Positions 1-7,383 of a stretch of DNA of 64,000 nt are shown piece after piece; position 1 is the first letter of the stretch, and each line of letters begins with the position of its first letter. Source of the stretch: Ruminococcus turbiniformis (lineage in GTDB: Bacteria > Bacillota > Clostridia > Lachnospirales > Lachnospiraceae); assembly GCF_020687545.1 (NCBI RefSeq), contig NZ_JAJEQX010000014.1, positions 1 to 64,000 of the forward strand, in the 5' to 3' direction. The notes under the pieces are model-generated. The model saw only the letters and a list, made by a program, of their open reading frames with translations, was not told the origin of the DNA and made no database searches. The position numbers were made by a program, and so were the translations under genes.

Positions 1-596
1 AGCATCAGATTGAAGTCATCGTTGTCGGCTACAATATAGGTACGAAGCAGGGAATAAACATCGGCAAGGCCAATAACCAGAACTTCGTCACGATTCCCTG
101 TGAACGGTTTCTGTTCATCCTGAAAGTAGTGGGATGCCAGTATGGGATGCCGGTTGCAGAACAGGAGGAAAGCTACACCAGTAAGGCAAGCCTTCTGGAT
201 TTGGACGAAATCCCGGTCTATGGCAAAGAGGATACAGATGCTGTCGTTTTCTCCGGGCAGCGGGCGAAGCGCGGTATGTATCTATCAAGGGAAGGGAAGA
301 TCATTAGTGCTGACATCAACGGAGCAGGGAACATTCTGCGGAAGGCATACCCCCATGCATTTGACGGTGTAGATATGGGATATCTCTGCAGCGCTGTTTC
401 TGTTATTACGGGAGAACAGATCCTGCATAAAAAGCAGAAGCCTCCGGTAAAACATTACCGGCGTCATCGAAGTGATGCCGGGAAAGTCCGCCATTTTTAC
501 CGCCAGGAAAAACGCATGCAGCTGCGCATGGTGTGGGATAACAGGGACGATACCTTTAAAAAGAGAAACAGGCCGGCAGCAAAAGCAACGGCCTGA
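1..596 (+). CDS. tnpB: TnpB-family RNA-guided nuclease, 5' end outside the window
   Basis: The reading frame is already open at position 3, so this is the C-terminal 197 residues of a TnpB protein (IS200/IS605 superfamily). The visible part has the family landmarks: the NIGKANNQNF stretch, EQEESYTSKAS carrying the second RuvC acidic residue, and DINGAGNILRK carrying the last RuvC aspartate. The usual CxxC zinc finger between these motifs is absent, as in the subgroup with ESYTSKAS. TnpB is an RNA-guided endonuclease that cuts DNA matching a guide copied from the element's right flank. The tail after the RuvC motif is basic. The right end and putative guide RNA follow directly. Whether a tnpA lies upstream cannot be seen. 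Confidence 0.9.
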   Translation, partial: HQIEVIVVGYNIGTKQGINIGKANNQNFVTIPCERFLFILKVVGCQYGMPVAEQEESYTSKASLLDLDEIPVYGKEDTDAVVFSGQRAKRGMYLSREGKIISADINGAGNILRKAYPHAFDGVDMGYLCSAVSVITGEQILHKKQKPPVKHYRRHRSDAGKVRHFYRQEKRMQLRMVWDNRDDTFKKRNRPAAKATA

Positions 597-699
597 AAAG
601 TAAGCCCCGACGAGGGGTTAGGGGGCGTGTGTCCGCCCCGGGAGGCGCAGTTTGCCTCCTGAAGCTCCAAATCGACAGAAGTCGCTTGGAGTAGTTCAC
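597..699 (+). ncRNA. Right end of tnpB element and putative omega (guide) RNA scaffold
   Basis: The noncoding tail after tnpB holds a strong hairpin (arms at about 664-670 and 685-691, with an inner CGAC-AGAA-GTCG stem) and ends in GTAGTTCAC at 691-699. The same terminal string occurs at the ends of two other IS605-type elements in this window (8899-8908 and 59145-59153, other strand). In TnpB systems the guide RNA scaffold overlaps the end of tnpB and stops at this boundary, so the flank starting at position 700 would be the guide. Confidence 0.65.
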
Positions 700-748
700 G
701 TGGCATTTTTCTCTCTCCCTGTATAATAATTTCTTAATATTATGGTAC

Positions 749-781
749 AAAAAAACTGCCTTACCCATATTGGGCAGGCAG
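749..781 (-). terminator. Rho-independent terminator of the pilus operon
   Basis: Read on the minus strand, a CTGCC...GGCAG stem with inner CCC/GGG pairing is followed by a run of seven T. It lies about 115 bp past the class B sortase stop, the last gene of the pilus operon. Confidence 0.75.
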
Positions 782-896
782 ATTCCCTCTGGGAGCGGGG
801 GCAGAGGGATGATGGTATGTATCAGTATATATTCAAAAAATAGGAGGTAAATGTAGCTACATAGCCAAAAAGTGAGGTGATCCCGCTCCAAGATTA

Positions 897-1643
897 TTAC
901 AAAACAAAACGTTCTTTTTCCGTGTAAAATGATACCGTAAACCGGTTTGGTGTGCCGGTATATCCATTGCATGTAGCAAGCGTAAACACCTGCCTGGGCT
1001 GTTCCGGCTGCGCAGCCCCAATCGAACTTCTTTCAGACAGCTCAGTGATCAGTTCCTGCTGATCGTCATGGGCCTCTGCAAAGATCGGGTCATCATACCT
1101 GCATCCGAATGCAGAAAACACTCTACACTGTTTTGTACGGTCCGGCAGGTAGATATACATGGTACTGTTATGGGAAGCATAATCCGTGGATTGATAATTT
1201 GTCAAATCTCCAAACATCTGCTTGGATATCATGTTATGACCAAAGAGCTGAACATATTGATCCTCTAACAAATCGGTACCCGCATACCCAAAGATAGACC
1301 CTGCATAAAGATAATTCCCATTGTAATCTTTTGACAGGTATTCCTGATCCGTATCCCCAACCAGGATCGGATAATTAATCCTGGTTCCCGGGATATAGAT
1401 CCATCCTTTGATATCCGGATTAACCGCTTGCAGCGCATCAAAGTCAATATGCCAATACAGCGGGTCATCTGGATCCATGCTGTTCCCCGTTTCATCCTGT
1501 GGCGTTTCCGGGACTTCAGCGACCTCTTCCCAGAGTTCCCGGTTCATGGAATCGACCTGATGGAATTTGATTAGCTCAATGACGCCCAGCCCCAGAAGCG
1601 TCAGCATAATGGAAACGAGCAGGATATTCAAAAACTTTCTCAT
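897..1643 (-). CDS. Class B sortase
   Basis: A 248-residue membrane-anchored transpeptidase. One N-terminal transmembrane segment (about residues 5-26) precedes the sortase fold. GWIYIPGT and the YLYAGSIF region are typical of class B enzymes. The catalytic triad is visible as His136 (LFGHNM), Cys225 (LATCNGY) and Arg234 (NRFTV). It should cleave a sorting signal in a secreted protein and attach it to cell-wall peptide. The start codon overlaps the stop of the ancillary pilin (ATGA), so the two are probably translationally coupled. That pilin carries an NPQTN-like signal, the class B substrate type, so it is the likely substrate. Confidence 0.93.
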   Translation of the reverse strand: MRKFLNILLVSIMLTLLGLGVIELIKFHQVDSMNRELWEEVAEVPETPQDETGNSMDPDDPLYWHIDFDALQAVNPDIKGWIYIPGTRINYPILVGDTDQEYLSKDYNGNYLYAGSIFGYAGTDLLEDQYVQLFGHNMISKQMFGDLTNYQSTDYASHNSTMYIYLPDRTKQCRVFSAFGCRYDDPIFAEAHDDQQELITELSERSSIGAAQPEQPRQVFTLATCNGYTGTPNRFTVSFYTEKERFVL

Positions 1644-2416
1644 CTTTTTTTGCGGAAAAGGAAGTTCGCAATTACAAGGATCACCACGATTGCGGCTGCT
1701 CCCCCGAAGTACAGCAGAACAGGGCTATATGCATTCGTCTGCGGTGCTCCGTTAGTGGTGCCCGGATTTTCCGATGCCTCAGGTTCTTTTACTGGCTCGT
1801 CCGGGCGTTCTGTGTGTTTAGGCGTTACATTGATGTCATACACCATATCCCCTGTTTCTTCACTCCATGTAGGGATAGCAACCAGGGCAGGTGTCACTTC
1901 ATCGTAGTTGTCGTCATTTGTTGCTGAAAGCAGGTAAACCCCCACTTCAAGATCCTGGAACACAAGAGTTCCGTCTTCTGATGTTGTAGCAGTCAGCCCG
2001 GAAGGCTGGACAGTTTCTGCAAGTTTCTGTGCGGCAGTTTCCATGTCAGAAGCATTTGCGATGGAATTGAGGTCTACGCCTGATGCCTGGTACTGTTCGG
2101 TCAGGACATATTCTCCGCCCGTAATATCCGCAATCTTATCGCAGGAAAATTCCACGCCGGACTTTGAGGTTCCTTCTTTTCCATCAGTCAGGGTTACAGT
2201 GATTGTCCCTGTCACGTTGTCCATCACAGCCTGCAGCCTGTCATCCTCCATCAGGATCGAATCGCCTTCTGATCCATCGAGGTCAACAGTAAGTCCGCTT
2301 TCCTCCTCCGTTTCTGTATCAGCCGGCTGGTCTGTCAGCTCCGCTGCCGATACCGGCGTCACGGCGGTTACTGCTATCAACATGCACAGCAACCAGGTTT
2401 TCGTTCTTTTAAACAT
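1640..2416 (-). CDS. Ancillary pilin or wall-anchored surface protein with class B sorting signal
   Basis: A 258-residue secreted protein. It has a signal peptide (about 1-24, ending VSAA), a Thr-rich acidic linker, an extracellular region, a Pro/Glu-rich stalk (about 199-222), a sorting motif APQTN at 224-228, a hydrophobic segment and a terminal RKKR. APQTN resembles the NPQTN signal of class B sortases rather than LPXTG, and a class B sortase overlaps its 3' end. The segment around residues 150-165 (LVFQDLEVGVYLL) resembles the edge of SpaA/Cna-B pilin domains. It overlaps the upstream class C sortase by 8 bp. Probably a basal or tip pilus subunit anchored to the wall; the exact role is inferred. 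Confidence 0.8.
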   Translation of the reverse strand: MFKRTKTWLLCMLIAVTAVTPVSAAELTDQPADTETEEESGLTVDLDGSEGDSILMEDDRLQAVMDNVTGTITVTLTDGKEGTSKSGVEFSCDKIADITGGEYVLTEQYQASGVDLNSIANASDMETAAQKLAETVQPSGLTATTSEDGTLVFQDLEVGVYLLSATNDDNYDEVTPALVAIPTWSEETGDMVYDINVTPKHTERPDEPVKEPEASENPGTTNGAPQTNAYSPVLLYFGGAAAIVVILVIANFLFRKKR

Positions 2417-3227
2417 AGCGATTTTTCCTCCAATCTATGATTTTCACAATCAAGCCGATGATAATGATTACAAATGGAAGTGCAAGAAATGCAAGCTCAC
2501 GCAGTGAAGGGATTGCCTCGCTGATATTTTCATACTGGGTCTCCTCATAATCCACGCGCTCCCCGGTAACAACCAATCGGTGTGTGTTGATACCATATGG
2601 TGTACAGGTAATCAAACTGAGGAGATCTTTCCCTTCCTCGATATCCAGTACACTGACATCATCCGGTTCTATCACCTGAATTTCCGTGACCTTATAAGCA
2701 AGTGTCTCGCCCATCACGTTGATGAAAACAAAATCTCCTTCAATGATCTCATCTAGTCTTGTGAACAATTTTGATCCCGGTAGTCCCCTGTGCCCGGTAA
2801 TTACACTGTGGGTGTTTTGCCCGCCGACCGGGAGACTGGTCCCCTGCAAATGCCCTGCCCCTATTGCGAGGACATCATCCGAGGTACCATGGTAAATTGG
2901 AAGGTCAACGCCTATTTTCGGTATCTCAATACTCCCCATAACACCGTCTTCCCCGGCGAGAAGCGACTGATAACTTTCATCACTGAGGATTCCGGTATCC
3001 ATATTATCAACAACCGCCCCCTCCGTCTGGTAGAGCATGCTGTTATATTCTTTTGCCCGATTCAATTCGTCTTCCAATTCGCCTTCGTCTTTCTGGCTCA
3101 TTTCGCTCTGGTAAGTAGCGACAGCATCATGCTGATGCTGCCGCTGGACAATATTACTCACCAAAGGATAACAAATCAAGAGGAAACCGAGAAAGAAGAT
3201 GAGCCTGTAAACCCATTTTCTTATCAT
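2409..3227 (-). CDS. Class C (pilin-polymerising) sortase
   Basis: A 272-residue enzyme with transmembrane segments at both ends (about 8-27 and 244-265), the class C topology. The core has IEIPKIGVDLPIYHG, catalytic His146 (ITGHRG), Cys208 (LITCTPYG) and Arg217 (THRLVVTG). Class C sortases join pilin subunits by LPXTG-to-lysine isopeptide bonds. The usual DP[WFY] lid that covers the active site is not obvious: the equivalent stretch (about 75-90) reads NMDTGILSDES. The gene starts 3 bp after the backbone pilin stop and belongs to the same operon. Confidence 0.92.
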   Translation of the reverse strand: MIRKWVYRLIFFLGFLLICYPLVSNIVQRQHQHDAVATYQSEMSQKDEGELEDELNRAKEYNSMLYQTEGAVVDNMDTGILSDESYQSLLAGEDGVMGSIEIPKIGVDLPIYHGTSDDVLAIGAGHLQGTSLPVGGQNTHSVITGHRGLPGSKLFTRLDEIIEGDFVFINVMGETLAYKVTEIQVIEPDDVSVLDIEEGKDLLSLITCTPYGINTHRLVVTGERVDYEETQYENISEAIPSLRELAFLALPFVIIIIGLIVKIIDWRKNRYV

Positions 3228-3230
3228 TTT

Positions 3231-5111
3231 TTAGTCCTCTGTTGCTTTTTTGTGCCTCTTGTATACAAATGCTGCACCGCCTACAAGCACCACACCTGCG
3301 CCCAGCATGATCAGCATTGCATTGGATCCTGTGATCGGAAGCCTTGTTCCCACTTCATTCACAATCTGGATGTCAGCGCTTCCAGCTGCCAGGTCTGTAT
3401 TAAGCTGAACGTTGTCCGTGCTGTATGCTCCATCATAGAAGGAAATGATGCTTGCATTTGCACTCATGGACTGCAGGGCCTCATCATTGTACTCTGCATC
3501 AATCGTAATTGTGATCGGGTCGAGAAGCTGGCGGTAACCTGCCGGAGCATCTGTCTCTTTCAGGTAGTATGTACCTGTATCAAGGCCATAAATGGTGAAA
3601 TCGCCGTTCGCGTCAGATACCATTTCTACCGCATTGCCAGGAGTTGTCCCGCCAGTGTGGTCATTTCCGCCAAGACTGTCACGGTTGATTACAATATAGC
3701 TGTTTCCGCCAACACCATCTGCCGGTTTTACATAAACTTCCTGTGTGCAGTCTTCATCTGCGTACAGGCGGAACTTCGCGTCAGCCAGTACCCTGTCGTG
3801 GTTGTTAACCTTGTTTGCGTTCAGGACAAACGTATAGCTGGTTGTTGTGTCGAACGGGGTGTAACCAGTGCTGTCTGTCTCCGGGTCATTGGAGTACTCA
3901 AGGCGGACACTGTTGCCAATCCCCTGGGAACCCGTCTCATCGACAGCATTGTCGTTCAGAGTGGCTTCATACTGGAGTGTAACTGTAATCCCGGTATAAT
4001 CGTTCTCGCCAAGGTTGTTCTCCTTTGAAAATTCCCTGTCTACGATTCTCTTGATATCCTGGACTTCGATCACAAACGTGTCGCCCTCATCGAGCTGCGC
4101 ACCAGATGTTAAAACATTGTATTCTCCAGAGGTCAGGATATAATTCTTGCTGCCATCGGAAATGACAATAGAGATATCACTCTTATCAGCGTGGAATGTC
4201 AGGGACTCGCTCATCTGGTCATGCCATGCATAGTAATATGTCTCATAGCCATTAATATCCGGGATCTCAGTTGTTACCTGGTACGGGATTGTCTGCCCAA
4301 TTTCAAAGTCCGCTGAATTGCCCCATTCATCTGTGTCATCTTCCTGTACTACCTTCTCAATTCCATCATCCGGATCATCCGGGTAGTCAGATTTGATGTT
4401 GATTTCTGCAGTCGGGTTCGCTGTATCTACCATACAGAGTGAAGATGCAAACCAATCGGATCCGTCGCCTGCCTGCTCCGTAATCTCATCAATGATGTAA
4501 TAACCATACTGCAGGCCGCTCAGCGTAATGGTATTTGTGGATGTCGTGCCGTTGACATATACATAATCTCCGGTAATTCCCATGTCTTTGATTTCATCCC
4601 TGACATCCTCTACAAAATACCGGAACGAAGAATATCTTCCCTCCAGGACCTGGTCTGCAGTAGCACCTTCCACCTCATTCGTATTCAGAGTCTGGATATA
4701 GTCAATGACCATGTATTCCGTCACCTGTGAAGGTACCAGCTGCGATCCATCACGTTCATTCAGCTTTTCTGCAACAACAGATTTTAACGCTTCCTGATAT
4801 TTCGCATTAAATGTGTAATTGATGGATTCCCCGCCGGCTGAATTCTCTGCGTCAAACAGGCGGAAGATCTCGAAACGCTTGCCTACCAGAGACTGCTCGT
4901 CATTTCCGACGATTGTAATCCGCGCTGTTCCCTGTCCAAAGTCCAGGGTACCATTATTTACGGTATAATCTCCTGCATTCATCAGGCTGATTCCATCATC
5001 TGTCTCAGCAGCAAGCACCGGCACTGCCATCGCGTATCCTGCGCCCGATGTTGCCACCGTTGCCATTGCAATACTCAGCGCAAGCATTTTACTTACGATC
5101 TTTCTTTTCAT
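3231..5111 (-). CDS. SpaA-type backbone (major) pilin, LPXTG protein
   Basis: A 626-residue secreted shaft subunit. It has a signal peptide (about 1-34), several beta-rich domains, an E-box (YYLKETDAPAGY, about residue 520), LPITG near residue 591, a hydrophobic segment and a basic tail. The E-box glutamate normally promotes an intramolecular isopeptide bond. A lysine in the NANKVN segment opening the last domain is a candidate donor for that bond. It is the first gene of the four-gene pilus operon, preceded by AAGGAGAAGAAG at good spacing. Such pili are adhesins; here one travels with a conjugative element and could aid donor-recipient contact or host attachment (inference). Confidence 0.92.
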   Translation of the reverse strand: MKRKIVSKMLALSIAMATVATSGAGYAMAVPVLAAETDDGISLMNAGDYTVNNGTLDFGQGTARITIVGNDEQSLVGKRFEIFRLFDAENSAGGESINYTFNAKYQEALKSVVAEKLNERDGSQLVPSQVTEYMVIDYIQTLNTNEVEGATADQVLEGRYSSFRYFVEDVRDEIKDMGITGDYVYVNGTTSTNTITLSGLQYGYYIIDEITEQAGDGSDWFASSLCMVDTANPTAEINIKSDYPDDPDDGIEKVVQEDDTDEWGNSADFEIGQTIPYQVTTEIPDINGYETYYYAWHDQMSESLTFHADKSDISIVISDGSKNYILTSGEYNVLTSGAQLDEGDTFVIEVQDIKRIVDREFSKENNLGENDYTGITVTLQYEATLNDNAVDETGSQGIGNSVRLEYSNDPETDSTGYTPFDTTTSYTFVLNANKVNNHDRVLADAKFRLYADEDCTQEVYVKPADGVGGNSYIVINRDSLGGNDHTGGTTPGNAVEMVSDANGDFTIYGLDTGTYYLKETDAPAGYRQLLDPITITIDAEYNDEALQSMSANASIISFYDGAYSTDNVQLNTDLAAGSADIQIVNEVGTRLPITGSNAMLIMLGAGVVLVGGAAFVYKRHKKATED

Positions 5112-5344
5112 ATCTTCTTCTCCTTATCTTATTATTTTCCTGTTTCCTGTTGGGTACACAAGTTCGGATGTCCCCGTATTTTTGGTACATTCATCAGTCA
5201 ACGGCATGAATGCCTTTCCCTCCTTCCTGTTTTTGGCTCCTGGTCATACAGAATTTTGTCAGGAGCGGACTTATCTGACCGGTTTCCCGGCTTACAGTCA
5301 TCTATAATATGGTAGAGCCCATAGCCCCAAGGATAATCTGTCAT
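5112..5344 (-). promoter_or_regulatory. Intergenic leader of the pilus operon
   Basis: This 233-bp gap upstream of the backbone pilin holds no convincing gene. It has a CATATTATAG box on the minus strand (5306-5311 on plus), which may be the promoter -10, giving a leader of about 190 nt. Several GC-rich inverted stretches lie inside (around 5230-5285). No known riboswitch was recognised. Confidence 0.35.
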
Positions 5345-6322
5345 TTAGAGTGGATCCACGTCTGATAGCGGAGCCTGCCCGTCAAGCCCGGAGCTGGCTC
5401 TGGTTGATGGTGCTGCCTTTGGAATGTCTTTTCCAGGTTTTTCTTCTGTGACCACTTCACTCAAGGATTTTGCCAAGCCAGCGATCCCCTGTATTTCTGA
5501 TGGGATAATAATCTTCGTTGCCCTGCCATCTGCTGCTTTTTCGAATGCCTCAAGGCTTTTCAGCGTAAGCACCGCTTCATTCACGCCTGCGTTTTTCAGG
5601 AAGACGAGACCTTCCGCCGTAGCAGACTGCACTTTCTTGATTGCCTCGGCCTCACCTTCCGCCTCAAGGATCCTCTTCTTCTTTTCTGCATCTGCCTCAA
5701 GAATCATGGATTCCTTCTTGCCTTGGGCAACCAAAATATCAGACTCTTTTTTCCCTTCTGCTGTAAGAATGACAGCACGCTTTTCCCGCTCCGCTTTCGC
5801 CTGCTTTTCCATGGCATCGCGGACTTCTGTCGGTGGGTTAATGTTTTTTAACTCCACACGCATTACTTTAATGCCCCATTGGTCCGTCGCCTTGTCAAGT
5901 GCTGCCCGCATTTTGGTATTGATTGTTTCCCTGGACGTCAACGTCTGATCCAGTTCCATTTCTCCAATAATGTTCCTTAGCGTTGTGGATGTCAGGTATT
6001 CAATCGCGCTTATAGGGTTTGCGACACCATAACAGAACATTTTCGGGTCTGTTATCTGGAAAAAAATGATCGTGTCTATCTGCATTGTCACATTATCACT
6101 TGTAATCACTGCCTGCGGAGGAAAGTCCGCTACCTGCTCTTTGAGGCTGATCTTCCTCGCAACACGGTCAATAATCGGCCACTTAAAATGGAGTCCGGTG
6201 TTCCACGTCGTTAAATACGCACCTAACCGTTCCACTACCACGGCCTGTGCCTGCGGCACAATTTTTACGCAGGAAATTAAAATAAAAACAATGAGTACAA
6301 TCAAAACAAGAATCATTACCAT
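5345..6322 (-). CDS. SPFH/band 7 (stomatin/QmcA-like) membrane protein
   Basis: A 325-residue protein with one N-terminal transmembrane helix followed by the SPFH core (VPQAQAVVVERLGAY, FHWP-like KWPIIDR, VMRVELKNI). A long charged helix of Ala/Glu/Lys repeats (about 185-235, KQAKAEREKRA type) and a Pro/Ser tail follow. SPFH proteins form oligomeric cages in ordered membrane domains and often guard membrane proteases. The start overlaps the end of the NfeD-like gene by 7 bp; SPFH-NfeD pairing is a standard operon. These genes are usually chromosomal housekeeping loci, so their presence beside conjugation genes is notable. Confidence 0.93.
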   Translation of the reverse strand: MVMILVLIVLIVFILISCVKIVPQAQAVVVERLGAYLTTWNTGLHFKWPIIDRVARKISLKEQVADFPPQAVITSDNVTMQIDTIIFFQITDPKMFCYGVANPISAIEYLTSTTLRNIIGEMELDQTLTSRETINTKMRAALDKATDQWGIKVMRVELKNINPPTEVRDAMEKQAKAEREKRAVILTAEGKKESDILVAQGKKESMILEADAEKKKRILEAEGEAEAIKKVQSATAEGLVFLKNAGVNEAVLTLKSLEAFEKAADGRATKIIIPSEIQGIAGLAKSLSEVVTEEKPGKDIPKAAPSTRASSGLDGQAPLSDVDPL

Positions 6323-6786
6323 GACAAAGTATCCTCCTTTATTTTTTCTACGATCAGCTTAACGCCTTCAATCCTTATCACTTTTGCGAGGCGTCCTGAT
6401 TCAATAACCTGGCTGTCCTCTTTGGATCTGACAGTCCATTCCTGTCCTTTAACTGTCCCCTTGCCTGTTTGCGCCAGATTGTCTACCTTTTCTGTAATCA
6501 GTACGGTTTCCCCAATATATTCCTCGTAATTGGTCAAAGTTACTTTGGGATTGAAATGCCGGATTGCCCACTTCCTCGTAAATATTAAAAGCAGGCACGA
6601 TAATGACAGGAATACAGCGAGCTGAATAACAATATGGTCTACGCCAAACAAATTTAGCGCCATTACTGCCAATGCACCTATAGCAAACCAGATTGTGGTA
6701 AGGCCCATTGTAATCAGCTCAATTCCAAATAAGATCAGGAATACTGCAAACCAGATCAGGGTAACAGTTGATGAAGATAGTTGCAT
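6316..6786 (-). CDS. NfeD-like membrane protein
   Basis: A 156-residue protein with two to three transmembrane helices (about 8-80) and a C-terminal small beta barrel of the NfeD OB-fold type (GETVLITEKVDNL, GTVKGQEWTVRS). NfeD proteins partner SPFH proteins in the membrane. It is the first gene of a two-gene operon, with AAGGAGGAG 7 nt before ATG and a CATATT box 39 nt upstream of the start. Confidence 0.88.
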   Translation of the reverse strand: MQLSSSTVTLIWFAVFLILFGIELITMGLTTIWFAIGALAVMALNLFGVDHIVIQLAVFLSLSCLLLIFTRKWAIRHFNPKVTLTNYEEYIGETVLITEKVDNLAQTGKGTVKGQEWTVRSKEDSQVIESGRLAKVIRIEGVKLIVEKIKEDTLSW

Positions 6787-6824
6787 TTGTCTCCTCCTTT
6801 CTACATCCTCATTGGCGACACTTT

Positions 6825-6830
6825 AATATG
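6825..6830 (-). promoter_or_regulatory. CATATT box, putative -10 of nfeD-SPFH operon
   Basis: CCATATTA on the minus strand, 39 nt before the nfeD start. The same hexamer recurs at similar spacing before about ten other genes here. Confidence 0.4.
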
Positions 6831-6846
6831 GGATAACGCAGAAACG

Positions 6847-6877
6847 CAAAAAACCAGAAGACGATGCTCCTGGTTTC
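6847..6877 (-). terminator. Terminator downstream of the IscB element
   Basis: Minus-strand hairpin AAACCAG...CTGGTTT running into six T. It lies between the IscB element and the nfeD promoter and would insulate the two. Confidence 0.65.
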
Positions 6878-6978
6878 TGAACGATTCATTCTGTTGTCTG
6901 GTTAACCCTTACTTTATAAGACTACCATTAGTAAAACCACATGCCTTTAGGCGTGTGGATACACGGCGTCCAACGATG

Positions 6979-7383
6979 TCATCCCTGGTTTTGGATGTAT
7001 TTCTCAATAACTGCCTGGGATACCTGTCCTATACTGCATGCGAAATATCCATCTGACCATAGTACTCTCTGCTTCCAATACTGTTTGGATAGATAATTTC
7101 CATGATTTTTCCACATATAATAAGTACTATGCTGTTTCAACTGCTTTACTATATATGATACTGATACGTTCGGATTGTATCCGAGCAATATATGTACAGG
7201 GTCTTTGTCAGTTTCTATTTGGATAACAGTACATCCATATTTCCGTGCTGCATCATATAAGAAATGTTTTACATCATCCGCCCGTTTGCGTGATTGAAAC
7301 AGTTCTCTCCTGTATTTTGTCACAAAGATCAGATGCACCTTCATGCTATATTTAGAGTGACCGCCACGGTTGTAACCATCCAT
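6979..7383 (-). CDS. tnpA: IS200/IS605 TnpA (Y1 transposase) with mutated HUH motif
   Basis: A 134-residue protein from the start at MDGYNRGGHSKY. The longer frame to 7434 would run further into iscB and lacks family similarity. Fold landmarks are present: LIFVTKYRRELF, WSDGYFACSIG and the catalytic tyrosine in IEKYIQNQ. The metal-binding HUH motif, normally D-H-hydrophobic-H, reads DPVHILLGY, so the first histidine is proline (CCT). Established knowledge says both histidines are needed for single-strand cleavage, so this enzyme is probably inactive and the element would need TnpA in trans. It overlaps the iscB 3' end by 43 bp. Confidence 0.88.
   Translation of the reverse strand: MDGYNRGGHSKYSMKVHLIFVTKYRRELFQSRKRADDVKHFLYDAARKYGCTVIQIETDKDPVHILLGYNPNVSVSYIVKQLKQHSTYYMWKNHGNYLSKQYWKQRVLWSDGYFACSIGQVSQAVIEKYIQNQG

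Noticed and set aside
841-896. AGGAGGTAAATG on the plus strand as a gene start
   Set aside because: ATG is followed at once by TAG; no reading frame exists.
2790-4028. 412-residue open frame on the plus strand
   Set aside because: Lies antisense to the class C sortase and backbone pilin, which have full family motifs, operon structure and ribosome sites. The plus frame has cysteine-rich, protein-unlike composition and no start signal.
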